This document shows positions 1 through 5,441 of a stretch of 5,443 bases of DNA, in pieces; position 1 is the first letter of the stretch, and each line of letters opens with the position of its first letter. This DNA comes from Gammaproteobacteria bacterium (GTDB lineage: Bacteria > Pseudomonadota > Gammaproteobacteria > Pseudomonadales > Azotimanducaceae), in contig VXNE01000561.1 in NCBI GenBank assembly GCA_009840715.1, forward strand, positions 1 to 5,443, given 5' to 3'. Made by a program: the position numbers and the translations under genes. The notes below the pieces were generated by a model. That model was given only the letters and a program-made list of their open reading frames with translations, was not told the DNA's origin and made no database searches.

Positions 1-428
1 CCCGACGGGAACTCGGGACTTTCGCCCACGCGCCGGATGTCCATGGACAGCACGACGTTCTGGTTGCCGATCGCCGCCGCGCATTCGGCGATGAGGGCCG
101 GCCGACGCACCGCCGCCGAGTTGACGTTGATCTTCTCCGCGCCCGCCAGCCGCAGGTCCGTGGCGTCCTGCACGGAGCGCACGCCGCCTCCCACCGAGAG
201 CGGAATGAACACCTGCTCGGCCACCGCCTCCACCACGTCCAGGATGATCGAACGCCTGTCGCTCGAGGCGGTGATGTCGTAGAAGACGAGTTCGTCGAGG
301 CCGTCGAGATAGTACTCCCGCGCCTTCTCGACCGGGTCCCCGATGTCCTTCGTGTCGACGAAGCGGACGCTCTTGGCGAGCTTGCCGTCGCGCACGTCGA
401 GGCACGCGATCAGGCGTTTGCTAAGCAT
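1..428 (-). CDS. hisF: Imidazole glycerol phosphate synthase cyclase subunit HisF (5' part, cut by window edge)
   Basis: HisF is the cyclase half of cytosolic imidazole glycerol phosphate synthase. It uses ammonia from HisH to convert PRFAR into imidazole glycerol phosphate and AICAR in histidine synthesis. I read the first 142 residues, from ATG at 428-426 (MLSKRLIACLDVRDG) to the window edge; a full HisF is about 250 residues, so a little over half is present. The two catalytic aspartates are where expected: D11 in IACLDV and D130 in VVLSMD. The phosphate-barrel motifs FYDITASS (about 49-56), SVGGGVRS (78-85) and EKINVNSAA (98-106) are intact. The DITASS motif and D11 argue for the true histidine enzyme and against the HisF2-like paralogues of surface-sugar loci. 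The start overlaps the end of hisH by 8 nt, so the two are probably translationally coupled; only a weak Shine-Dalgarno-like GGGACGG precedes it. The later part of the gene lies outside this window. Confidence 0.96.
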   Translation of the reverse strand, partial: MLSKRLIACLDVRDGKLAKSVRFVDTKDIGDPVEKAREYYLDGLDELVFYDITASSDRRSIILDVVEAVAEQVFIPLSVGGGVRSVQDATDLRLAGAEKINVNSAAVRRPALIAECAAAIGNQNVVLSMDIRRVGESPEFPS

Positions 429-1038
429 CGCCGTCCCAGCGCGCGAACCCTTCTAGCAGGCGGAGTCCGACCCGGCCGCTCTTCTCGGGATGGAACTGGG
501 TCGCGAAGTAGTTGGCCGAACCGAGCGCGCAGCAGAAGTCGCCCTCGTAGTCCGCCACGGCGCACACGACGCCGTCCTGCCGCGGCACGGGGTAGTAAGC
601 GTGCACGAAGTAGAACTCGTCCCCCGGAACGATACCTGCAAGAAGAGGATGGTCACGCACCACGCGGACCTCGTTCCAGCCCATGTGCGGCACCTTGAGC
701 GCGGGATCCGAGAGTGCGAAGCGGCGGACCTCCCCCGGGATGATGCCGAGCGTGGCCTGGTCGTTCTCTTCGGAGCGGTCGAGCGAGATCTGCAGGCCGA
801 GGCAGATCCCGAGCACCGGCGTCCCGCCGGTCACGGCTTCCGTCAGCGCGCCGTCCAGGTCCCGCGCCCGCAGGCTGCGCATGGCGCTGCCGGCCGCGCC
901 TACGCCGGGGAAGATGATGCGCTCCGCCGCCCGCACGCGTTCGGCGTCATTGGTGATTTCGGCTCGCACGCCCACCTCCGCACACGCGCGCTGGACGCTG
1001 CGCAGGTTGCCGGCGTCGTAGTCGACGATGACGGTCAT
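421..1038 (-). CDS. hisH: Imidazole glycerol phosphate synthase glutaminase subunit HisH
   Basis: HisH is the class I glutamine amidotransferase subunit that hydrolyses glutamine and channels ammonia to HisF. The gene is complete at 205 residues, the normal family length. The N-terminus (MTVIVDYDAGNLRSV) is the standard HisH opening. The oxyanion-strand motif FPGVGAAG is at about 43-50. The nucleophile elbow GICLGLQ carries C79, and FHPEKSG carries H183 and E185, completing the Cys-His-Glu triad. FVHAYY (144-149) is the usual interface segment. hisF follows at once with an 8-nt overlap, giving a direct hisH-hisF order with no hisA between them. The start is ATG at 1038-1036. The nearest Shine-Dalgarno-like stretch (GAGGCGGG) is rather far upstream, so translation initiation may be weak, but no better start is visible. 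The gene is divergent from hemH and appears to be the first of its transcription unit. Confidence 0.97.
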   Translation of the reverse strand: MTVIVDYDAGNLRSVQRACAEVGVRAEITNDAERVRAAERIIFPGVGAAGSAMRSLRARDLDGALTEAVTGGTPVLGICLGLQISLDRSEENDQATLGIIPGEVRRFALSDPALKVPHMGWNEVRVVRDHPLLAGIVPGDEFYFVHAYYPVPRQDGVVCAVADYEGDFCCALGSANYFATQFHPEKSGRVGLRLLEGFARWDGDA

Positions 1039-1059
1039 CGGGTGCTTGCCCGCCTCGGG

Positions 1060-1089
1060 CTGACAGCTTGCGGGGAGCGCGGATACTAT
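1060..1089 (+). promoter_or_regulatory. Predicted promoter for hemH
   Basis: CTGACA (1060-1065, 5 of 6 to TTGACA) is followed by an 18-bp spacer and TACTAT (1084-1089, 4 of 6 to TATAAT). An alternative -10, GATACT at 1082-1087, gives 16 bp. Transcription would begin near 1096, leaving a leader of about 28 nt that includes the hemH ribosome binding site. The AT-richer patch stands out in otherwise GC-rich DNA. Confidence 0.48.
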
Positions 1090-1091
1090 CC
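1081..1091. repeat. Perfect palindrome GGATACTATCC at the divergent promoters
   Basis: GGATA and TATCC are exact inverse complements around a central C. The palindrome contains both facing -10 hexamers, so it is best explained as a symmetric bidirectional promoter core. A small operator for a dimeric regulator is the alternative. Confidence 0.5.
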
Positions 1092-1111
1092 GATCGCGCC
1101 TACCGTCCCAA
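1083..1111 (-). promoter_or_regulatory. Predicted promoter for hisH-hisF
   Basis: On the minus strand a -35-like TTGGGA (1111-1106) is followed, after exactly 17 bp, by a -10-like TAGTAT (1088-1083). Each hexamer matches the sigma-70 consensus at 4 of 6 positions. Transcription would start near 1076, about 38 nt before the hisH ATG. The -10 overlaps the opposing hemH -10. This is a prediction from sequence only. Confidence 0.42.
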
Positions 1112-1115
1112 GGAG
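1110..1115 (+). promoter_or_regulatory. Ribosome binding site of hemH
   Basis: AAGGAG lies 8 nt before the GTG at 1124. It is a strong Shine-Dalgarno match and fixes this non-ATG start. It overlaps the predicted -35 of the opposing hisH promoter. Confidence 0.8.
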
Positions 1116-1123
1116 ACTCCCCC

Positions 1124-2155
1124 GTGCCTGACCGCGGCGTCCTGCTCGCGAACCTCGGCTCGCCCGACGGGTGCGACCCTGGCGCCGTGCGGCGCTATCT
1201 CGACGAGTTCCTGATGGACCCGTACGTGATGGACGTGGCGTGGCCACTGCGCCGGCTCATCGTCTCCGCCTTCATCCTGCCGACCCGTCCCCGGCGCAGC
1301 GCGGCGGCGTATCGGGAGATCTGGCGCGACGAGGAGCCGGGGTCGCCCCTGGTGCACCACACGGAGGCGCTGGCGGCGCGGGTGCGGACGTTGACCAACG
1401 GTCCGGTCGCGGTAGGCATGCGCTACGGTTCCCCGGGCCTCGCCGATGCCGTCGCCGCCCTCGGCGATGCCGACGAGATCTTCCTGGTCCCCCTGTACCC
1501 CCAACACGCCGACTCGACACGGACGACGACCATCAACCGCGTGCGCGAGCTCGCCCGCGAACTCGCGCAGGTCCCGGTGCGGGTCATGCCGCCCTTTTTC
1601 CGGGAACCGGCGTTCATCGAGGGCATGGCCGAGCGCATCCGCAGCACCATGGACCCCGGCGACCACGTGCTCTTCAGCTACCACGGCCTGCCCGAACGAC
1701 ACCTGACCAAGGCGGACCCGACCGGTTCGCACTGCCTGCGCGCCGCCGACTGCTGCGAGACGGCCTCCGCCGCGCACGATACGTGCTACCGGCACCAGTG
1801 CCGCGAGACGACGCGCGGGCTGGCCGCGAGGCTGGGGCTCGAACGGTACTCGACGGCGTTCCAGTCGCGGTTGGGGCGACTGCCCTGGCTGCGGCCCTAC
1901 ACCGACGAGGTACTGGCCGAACTGCCCGGACAGGGTATCCGCCACCTCACCGTCGCCTGCCCGGCCTTCACGGCGGACAACCTGGAGACGCTGGAGGAGA
2001 TCGGTATCCGCGGTCGCGAGACGTTCCTGGGGGCCGGAGGCGCTTCGTTCCGGCTCGCGCCGTGCCTCAACGACGATGAAAACTGGGCGCGCGCGATCGC
2101 GGGATGGTGCGAGGACCCGCCCGTGGACGCCCTGATGCCCACACTTCAGTCCTGA
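1124..2155 (+). CDS. hemH: Ferrochelatase, with internal cysteine cluster (probable [2Fe-2S] type)
   Basis: HemH inserts Fe2+ into the porphyrin at the end of haem synthesis. The product is 343 residues, starting at GTG 1124 behind AAGGAG. It follows the bacterial family closely: GVLLANLGSPD (5-15), GMRYGSP (98-104), LVPLYPQ (121-127), FSYHGLPER (184-192) with the metal-site H187, TAFQSRLG..PWL..YTDE (244-262), and ACPAFTADNLETLEEI (278-293) with catalytic E288. Between the HGLP motif and helix TTRGLAARLG is a segment with C204, C210, C211, C221 and C226 (pattern HC-x5-CC-x9-C-x4-C). Some bacterial ferrochelatases are known to bind a [2Fe-2S] cluster through four closely spaced internal cysteines, and this segment fits that class; cluster binding here is inferred. 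There is no signal peptide or long hydrophobic tail, so the enzyme is soluble or peripheral. The gene is divergent from hisHF and stands alone. Whether it prefers protoporphyrin or coproporphyrin is not certain; similarity to the E. coli type favours protoporphyrin IX. Confidence 0.97.
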   Translation: MPDRGVLLANLGSPDGCDPGAVRRYLDEFLMDPYVMDVAWPLRRLIVSAFILPTRPRRSAAAYREIWRDEEPGSPLVHHTEALAARVRTLTNGPVAVGMRYGSPGLADAVAALGDADEIFLVPLYPQHADSTRTTTINRVRELARELAQVPVRVMPPFFREPAFIEGMAERIRSTMDPGDHVLFSYHGLPERHLTKADPTGSHCLRAADCCETASAAHDTCYRHQCRETTRGLAARLGLERYSTAFQSRLGRLPWLRPYTDEVLAELPGQGIRHLTVACPAFTADNLETLEEIGIRGRETFLGAGGASFRLAPCLNDDENWARAIAGWCEDPPVDALMPTLQS

Positions 2156-2166
2156 CGGAGGCCGTC
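2154..2166 (+). other. Small hairpin at the end of hemH
   Basis: GACGG (2154-2158) can pair with CCGTC (2162-2166) around a 3-nt loop, overlapping the hemH stop codon. The stem is only 5 bp and no T-tract follows, so this is not a convincing intrinsic terminator. Confidence 0.25.
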
Positions 2167-2242
2167 CCGCGCTCCATCGGGTCAGGCTGTGGCAACAGGT
2201 GGCGGCGAATCGGACGCCACGGCCGGCCGTGTCCACGAACTC
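2156..2242 (-). pseudogene. Possible remnant of a VapC (PIN-domain) toxin gene
   Basis: VapB-like antitoxin genes are usually followed at once, often with start/stop overlap, by a PIN toxin opening with an EFVDTN-like strand whose Asp binds metal. Directly after this antitoxin's stop, positions 2242-2228 encode EFVDT on the minus strand. The frame has no nearby start codon (the preceding codon is TGT), the next residues (AGRGVRF) do not resemble a PIN domain, and only about 85 nt remain before hemH's 3' end. A GTG overlapping the antitoxin stop (2244-2242) lies in a different frame and yields a short peptide without PIN features. The simplest reading is a toxin gene lost by deletion and frameshift. 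With five residues of similarity this could also be chance. Confidence 0.27.
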
Positions 2243-2462
2243 ACATGCGCTCGTGCAGTTCCTCGCGCGACCAGCGTCCCGCGGACCGTTGCACACCGCT
2301 CGCCCACAACGTCTGCAGTTGAGCGACCGTATCCGTTCTGTCCTGCTGCACCAGTTCCAGGAGGAAGCCCTGAACGAGCTGGTTGAGCGTGGTTCCCCGC
2401 CGCGACGTCACCTGCCTGGCTTCGGCGACCAGGCGCTGTTCGATCGACACGGTGATGTCCAT
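2241..2462 (-). CDS. Ribbon-helix-helix (VapB-like) antitoxin, orphan
   Basis: The product is a small 73-residue protein. Residues 1-40 fit a ribbon-helix-helix DNA-binding domain: a short beta strand MDITVSIEQ, helix LVAEARQVTSR, the turn GTTLNQ, and helix LNQLVQGFLLELVQQ. The tail, with a conserved Trp then WSREELHERM, matches the toxin-binding end typical of VapB-like antitoxins paired with PIN toxins. Such proteins neutralise the toxin and repress their own operon as dimers. I chose ATG 2462 because family members begin at the strand. A GTG at 2504 in the same frame, behind a purine-rich AGAGGGGCGG, would add 14 residues of unlikely sequence but has the better ribosome binding site. No intact toxin gene follows: hemH's 3' end is about 85 nt away. 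The gene is antisense-oriented between two plus-strand genes. The family assignment is fairly sure; function without a toxin is unknown. Confidence 0.78.
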   Translation of the reverse strand: MDITVSIEQRLVAEARQVTSRRGTTLNQLVQGFLLELVQQDRTDTVAQLQTLWASGVQRSAGRWSREELHERM

Positions 2463-2469
2463 GGGCCAC

Positions 2470-2475
2470 AGGATA
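2470..2475 (-). promoter_or_regulatory. Possible -10 element for a leaderless antitoxin mRNA
   Basis: On the minus strand TATCCT (2475-2470, 4 of 6 to TATAAT) ends 7 nt before ATG 2462, which would place the transcription start at the A of the start codon. No Shine-Dalgarno sequence precedes this ATG, which is consistent with a leaderless message. No good -35 is seen at 16-18 bp. Confidence 0.28.
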
Positions 2476-2530
2476 CTCGCACCCGAGCGGTAAGCTACGT
2501 TCACCCGCCCCTCTGCGAGAAACGAACGCC

Positions 2531-4174
2531 ATGTCCGAAACCACCGGAAACGAACTGCTCGCCCGCCAGTTGAAGCGGGCCGGCGTCGATACCCTGTTCG
2601 GGGTCATCGCCGGGCCGATGATCCAGGCGATGGGCGCCGCCCATCGCGAGGGAATCCGCTTCATCGGCTGCCGGCACGAGATGAACGCCTGCTTCATGGC
2701 CTCCGCGTGGGCGTACATCAAGCGCAAGCCCGGCGTGGTCGCGGTGGGGAGCGGTCCCGGCATGACCAACACCGTGACGCCCCTGTACGTCGCGACCACG
2801 AGCGGCATGCCGCTCACCGTGCTCGGAGGCTCCTTCCACGCACCGCTGACCGGTCTCGGGACGTTCCAGGAAGCCGACCAGATGGCGTTCGCCAGGCCGG
2901 CGGTCAAGTGGCTTGCGCAGGCGCACCAGGCGCGCGAGATACCGCACCTGCTGCACCTGGCCCTCGGGCAGTCGCTGACAGGCCGGCCCGGGGGGACCTA
3001 CGTCGACCTGCCGAACAGCGTGATCCAGGCCAAGGTGGACGAATCGAAGGTGCGGTACCGCGATCTGCCTGTCCACATCGACAAGCCCCAACCCGCGCCG
3101 GACGCGATTGAGCGTCTCGCCGGGATGCTCGCCGACGCGGAGCGGCCGCTGCTGATCCTCGGCAAGGGCGCGGCCTGGTCCGAAGCCGGTCCCGCGATCC
3201 AGAGGCTGGTGGACCGGGGCATCCCGTACGTCACGTCGCCGATGGCGCGCGGCACGCTGCCCGACGATCAACCGTCGTTCATGAACGCCGCGCGCGGCGC
3301 CGCCCTCCGGGGCGCCGACGTGATCGCGATGCTCGGCGGACGCTTCAACTGGATCTTCGCGAGCGGTGCACCCTCGCGGCTCGCTCCCGACGTGCAGTTG
3401 GCCCAGGTTGACGTCGTTGCGGAAGAGTTCTACTCGGGCGCCGACATCGCCCTCGGCATCGTCGCGGACGCCGGGGCGGCCGCGGAGGCCCTCGATGCCG
3501 CGCTCGAGGGACGCAGCCTCGCGAGCGCGGACGGCACGTGGCTCGACACGCTCGCCCAGGCCCGCGACCGGAACGAGGCGCGAATGCGGCAGCAGTTCGA
3601 CCCGACGGCCGTCCCCATCCATCCACCGCGGGTGGCCGAGGAAGTGCGGAGCGTCCTGCCCCGCGATGCCTCGATCGTGGCCGAGGGCGAGGTGACGATG
3701 GCCGTCGCGCGCACGATGCTCCCGAGTTTCGGCATGCGCACGCGGCTGAACGCCGGCACGACCGGCTGCATGGGCACCGGCGTCCCGTACGCCATCGGCG
3801 CGAAGCTGGCACGCCCGGACGCTCCGGCCGTGCTCTTCTGCGGCGACTACGCGTTCGGCGCCGCGTTCAACGACATCGAGACGGCGAAGCGCGTCGGCGC
3901 CAACATCGTGTGCGTGGTGCTGGACAACCAGGGCGTCACGGGACACCGCATGGCGCACCGCAGCTTCGACGGCGACCTGACGGCCGGCGCCATGCTGCCC
4001 GCGAAGTACGAGAAGATCGCCGAGATGGTGGACGGGCACGCGGAAGCCGTCGAGCGGCCCGAGGAGATCCGCCCGGCCCTGGAGCGCGCCCTGGCCGCGG
4101 ACGCCCCGGCCGTAGTGCACGTCCGGGTCGACCCGGACAGGGCGCCCGGCGGCGGCGGCATGTACCTCGGCTGA
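2531..4174 (+). CDS. ThDP-dependent enzyme, acetolactate synthase / 2-hydroxyacyl-CoA lyase-like
   Basis: This 547-residue protein has the three-domain layout of the ThDP-dependent acetolactate synthase / oxalyl-CoA decarboxylase / 2-hydroxyacyl-CoA lyase superfamily. The N-terminal pyrimidine-binding domain (about 1-170) holds the catalytic glutamate E50 in CRHEMNA and GSGPGMTN (73-80). The central domain (about 190-330) has LILGKGA (208-214) and MLGGRFNW (267-274). The C-terminal pyrophosphate-binding domain (about 365-535) has GDYAFG (438-443) and DNQGV (465-469), so D439 and N466 are the expected Mg2+ ligands. The canonical GDG is GDY here; GDS occurs in oxalyl-CoA decarboxylases and 2-hydroxyacyl-CoA lyases, and the following NDIETAKRVGANIVCVVLDNQ is arranged as in them. 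Reactions in the family are decarboxylation, carboligation or C-C lysis of 2-oxo or 2-hydroxyacyl compounds; the substrate is not readable. There is no signal peptide, so it is cytosolic. ATG 2531 has only a weak GAGA upstream. An amidohydrolase follows 82 nt downstream. Confidence 0.9.
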   Translation: MSETTGNELLARQLKRAGVDTLFGVIAGPMIQAMGAAHREGIRFIGCRHEMNACFMASAWAYIKRKPGVVAVGSGPGMTNTVTPLYVATTSGMPLTVLGGSFHAPLTGLGTFQEADQMAFARPAVKWLAQAHQAREIPHLLHLALGQSLTGRPGGTYVDLPNSVIQAKVDESKVRYRDLPVHIDKPQPAPDAIERLAGMLADAERPLLILGKGAAWSEAGPAIQRLVDRGIPYVTSPMARGTLPDDQPSFMNAARGAALRGADVIAMLGGRFNWIFASGAPSRLAPDVQLAQVDVVAEEFYSGADIALGIVADAGAAAEALDAALEGRSLASADGTWLDTLAQARDRNEARMRQQFDPTAVPIHPPRVAEEVRSVLPRDASIVAEGEVTMAVARTMLPSFGMRTRLNAGTTGCMGTGVPYAIGAKLARPDAPAVLFCGDYAFGAAFNDIETAKRVGANIVCVVLDNQGVTGHRMAHRSFDGDLTAGAMLPAKYEKIAEMVDGHAEAVERPEEIRPALERALAADAPAVVHVRVDPDRAPGGGGMYLG

Positions 4175-4175
4175 C

Positions 4176-4196
4176 CGCCCGGTTCACCGCCGGGCG
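4176..4196 (+). terminator. GC-rich hairpin after the ThDP-enzyme gene
   Basis: CGCCCGG (4176-4182) pairs perfectly with CCGGGCG (4190-4196) around a 7-nt loop, one base after the stop codon. A second, smaller inverted repeat, CCCC-GCC-GGGG, lies at 4201-4211. No T-tract follows, so this may be a weak or factor-assisted terminator, or an mRNA 3'-end stabilising stem inside an operon. Confidence 0.4.
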
Positions 4197-4246
4197 TGGG
4201 CCCCGCCGGGGAATTCGCGAAAGTGGTTGGCTTGCGCCAGAGGGAC

Positions 4247-4251
4247 GGAGG
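4247..4251 (+). promoter_or_regulatory. Ribosome binding site of the amidohydrolase gene
   Basis: GGAGG lies 5 nt before ATG 4257. It selects this ATG over an in-frame TTG at 4227, which would add ten residues of non-family sequence. Confidence 0.78.
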
Positions 4252-4256
4252 ACAGC

Positions 4257-5420
4257 ATGGACCCGATTTCGGCCGACTCGCACGTCATGGAAGCGGAGGA
4301 TGTCTTCCTTGGCCTCCCGGAACGGTTCGGCGATGACGCGCCCCGGGTGATCAACGCGGGGACGGACGACGACGCCATCGTGATCCCGGCCCTCGGACCG
4401 CGCGGCGTGCGCAAGCGCATGGGCTGGGCCGGCATGCGCAAACGGAACGGCGTCGAGATCGACCGCCGCACTGGCCACAAGCCCGAGGTGGACGACCTGA
4501 CGGATGCCGAAGCGAAGAAGCTCCTCGCCAAGGGCTACGAGGGCCTGAGCCCCGGCATCCGCGACGGGGCGCGCCGCGGCGCAGAGCAGGACATCGACGG
4601 CGTCGCCGCCGAGTTCCTCTACCCGGGGTTCTTCGGCATGTTCTCTTTCGAGAACACGGAGTTGCTGATCGCCTGCCAGCGCAACTACAACGACTGGCTG
4701 CACGACTATGCGTCGGCCGCGAACGGGCGCCTCCATGGCCTCGCGGCGATCCCGGTACAGGACCCGGAAGCCGCGGCGGCGGAACTCGAACGCGTCATCG
4801 CCATGGGCTACAAGGGCGGCTGCATCCCCTGCACGTCCCCGGCCGACGCGCCGTACTTCGACCCGGTCTACGAGCCGATCTGGTCACTCGCGGAGGAAGC
4901 CGGCTTCCCGCTCTCCATGCACGTCGGCACGAACTCCCACCTGCCGCGCGAGTACCGCGCGAAGCATCCGAACCGCGACTCGGTCTTCGACTACGCGAAC
5001 ACGGCGAGCACGATCTCGCGGACCCTCGTGGAACTGATGTGCCGCGGCGTCGCGGAACGCCACCCCACGCTCAAGTTCGTCGTGAGCGAGTTCAACGCGG
5101 GCTGGATCGCCTACTGGCTGAACCGGGTCGACCAGGGGCTGCAGCGCGAACACCGCTTCCGCTCCGAGGCGTTCACGGGCGAGCGCCCGCACGAGGTCTG
5201 GCAACGGCAGTTCTACGCGACCATCGAGGACGACCGTCCGGCGATCCTCACCCGGGAGATCATCGGCGTCGGCAACCTGATGTGGGGTTCCGACTACCCG
5301 CACGTCGACTCGACCTGGCCCTGTTCCCGGGAAGTGCTCGACGAGATCTTCGAAGGCGTCCCGGACAGCGAGCGCCAACGGATCACCCACGGCAACGTGA
5401 CGGAGCTGTACGGGCTGTAG
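4257..5420 (+). CDS. Amidohydrolase family protein (Amidohydro_2 / ACMSD-like)
   Basis: The product is 387 residues, with the metal-dependent TIM-barrel fold of the amidohydrolase-2 superfamily, whose members include ACMSD, gamma-resorcylate and 5-carboxyvanillate decarboxylases and various hydrolases. The first strand reads ISADSHVMEAEDVF (4-17), giving D7-x-H9 in place of the classical HxH. SMHVGT carries metal-ligand H222, FVVSEFNAGWIAYWLNRVD (274-292) has E278 where classical members usually have a His, and WGSDYPHVDSTWP (343-355) carries the conserved catalytic/metal Asp D346. AAIPVQDPEAAAAELERVIAMGYKG (163-187) is the typical mid-barrel strand-helix. Length is normal. No signal peptide is seen, so it is probably cytosolic. 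The D-x-H and S-E-F variants recur in a large uncharacterised subfamily, so the reaction (C-C decarboxylation or hydrolysis) cannot be named. It lies 82 nt after the ThDP enzyme on the same strand, suggesting a shared catabolic role, though an intervening hairpin could separate their expression. Confidence 0.92.
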   Translation: MDPISADSHVMEAEDVFLGLPERFGDDAPRVINAGTDDDAIVIPALGPRGVRKRMGWAGMRKRNGVEIDRRTGHKPEVDDLTDAEAKKLLAKGYEGLSPGIRDGARRGAEQDIDGVAAEFLYPGFFGMFSFENTELLIACQRNYNDWLHDYASAANGRLHGLAAIPVQDPEAAAAELERVIAMGYKGGCIPCTSPADAPYFDPVYEPIWSLAEEAGFPLSMHVGTNSHLPREYRAKHPNRDSVFDYANTASTISRTLVELMCRGVAERHPTLKFVVSEFNAGWIAYWLNRVDQGLQREHRFRSEAFTGERPHEVWQRQFYATIEDDRPAILTREIIGVGNLMWGSDYPHVDSTWPCSREVLDEIFEGVPDSERQRITHGNVTELYGL

Positions 5421-5441
5421 GGGCCGGGCTTGTCCCGGCCC
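5421..5441 (+). terminator. Perfect 8-bp GC hairpin after the amidohydrolase gene
   Basis: GGGCCGGG (5421-5428) pairs exactly with CCCGGCCC (5434-5441) around the loop CTTGT, starting on the base after the TAG stop. The stem is strong enough for a terminator, but the window ends 2 nt later and no T-tract can be judged. A REP-like dispersed palindrome is the alternative. Confidence 0.5.

Noticed and set aside
1..1038. The hisF-hisH pair as a surface-sugar (HisF2/HisH2-like) amidination module
   Set aside because: HisF keeps D11, D130 and DITASS, which are diagnostic of the histidine enzyme, and no sugar-modification genes are nearby.
1100..2296. A 398-residue open frame on the minus strand opposite hemH
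   Set aside because: It shows no family motifs and has low-complexity Arg/Gly/Val-rich composition. It overlaps hemH almost entirely, and only its first residues touch the EFVDT remnant discussed separately.
2471..2477. GGATACT shared with the hisH-hemH promoter palindrome at 1081-1087
   Set aside because: A single 7-bp match without the second half of the palindrome is too short to support a common regulator.
2156..2530. tRNA, small RNA, CRISPR or insertion-sequence ends in the only sizeable non-enzyme stretch
   Set aside because: No cloverleaf, spaced direct repeats, terminal inverted repeats or target-site duplications could be found. The stretch is explained by the antitoxin gene and short flanks.
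2501..4120. A 539-residue open frame on the minus strand opposite the ThDP-enzyme gene
   Set aside because: It is rich in Arg, His and Gly with no recognisable domain, and it mirrors the codon bias of the well-supported plus-strand gene. It is a shadow frame typical of high-GC DNA.
3538..4350. A plus-strand 270-residue open frame across the end of the ThDP-enzyme gene and the start of the amidohydrolase gene
   Set aside because: It is an Arg/Gly/His-rich alternate frame of a gene with clear motifs, and no credible ribosome binding site or domain is seen.
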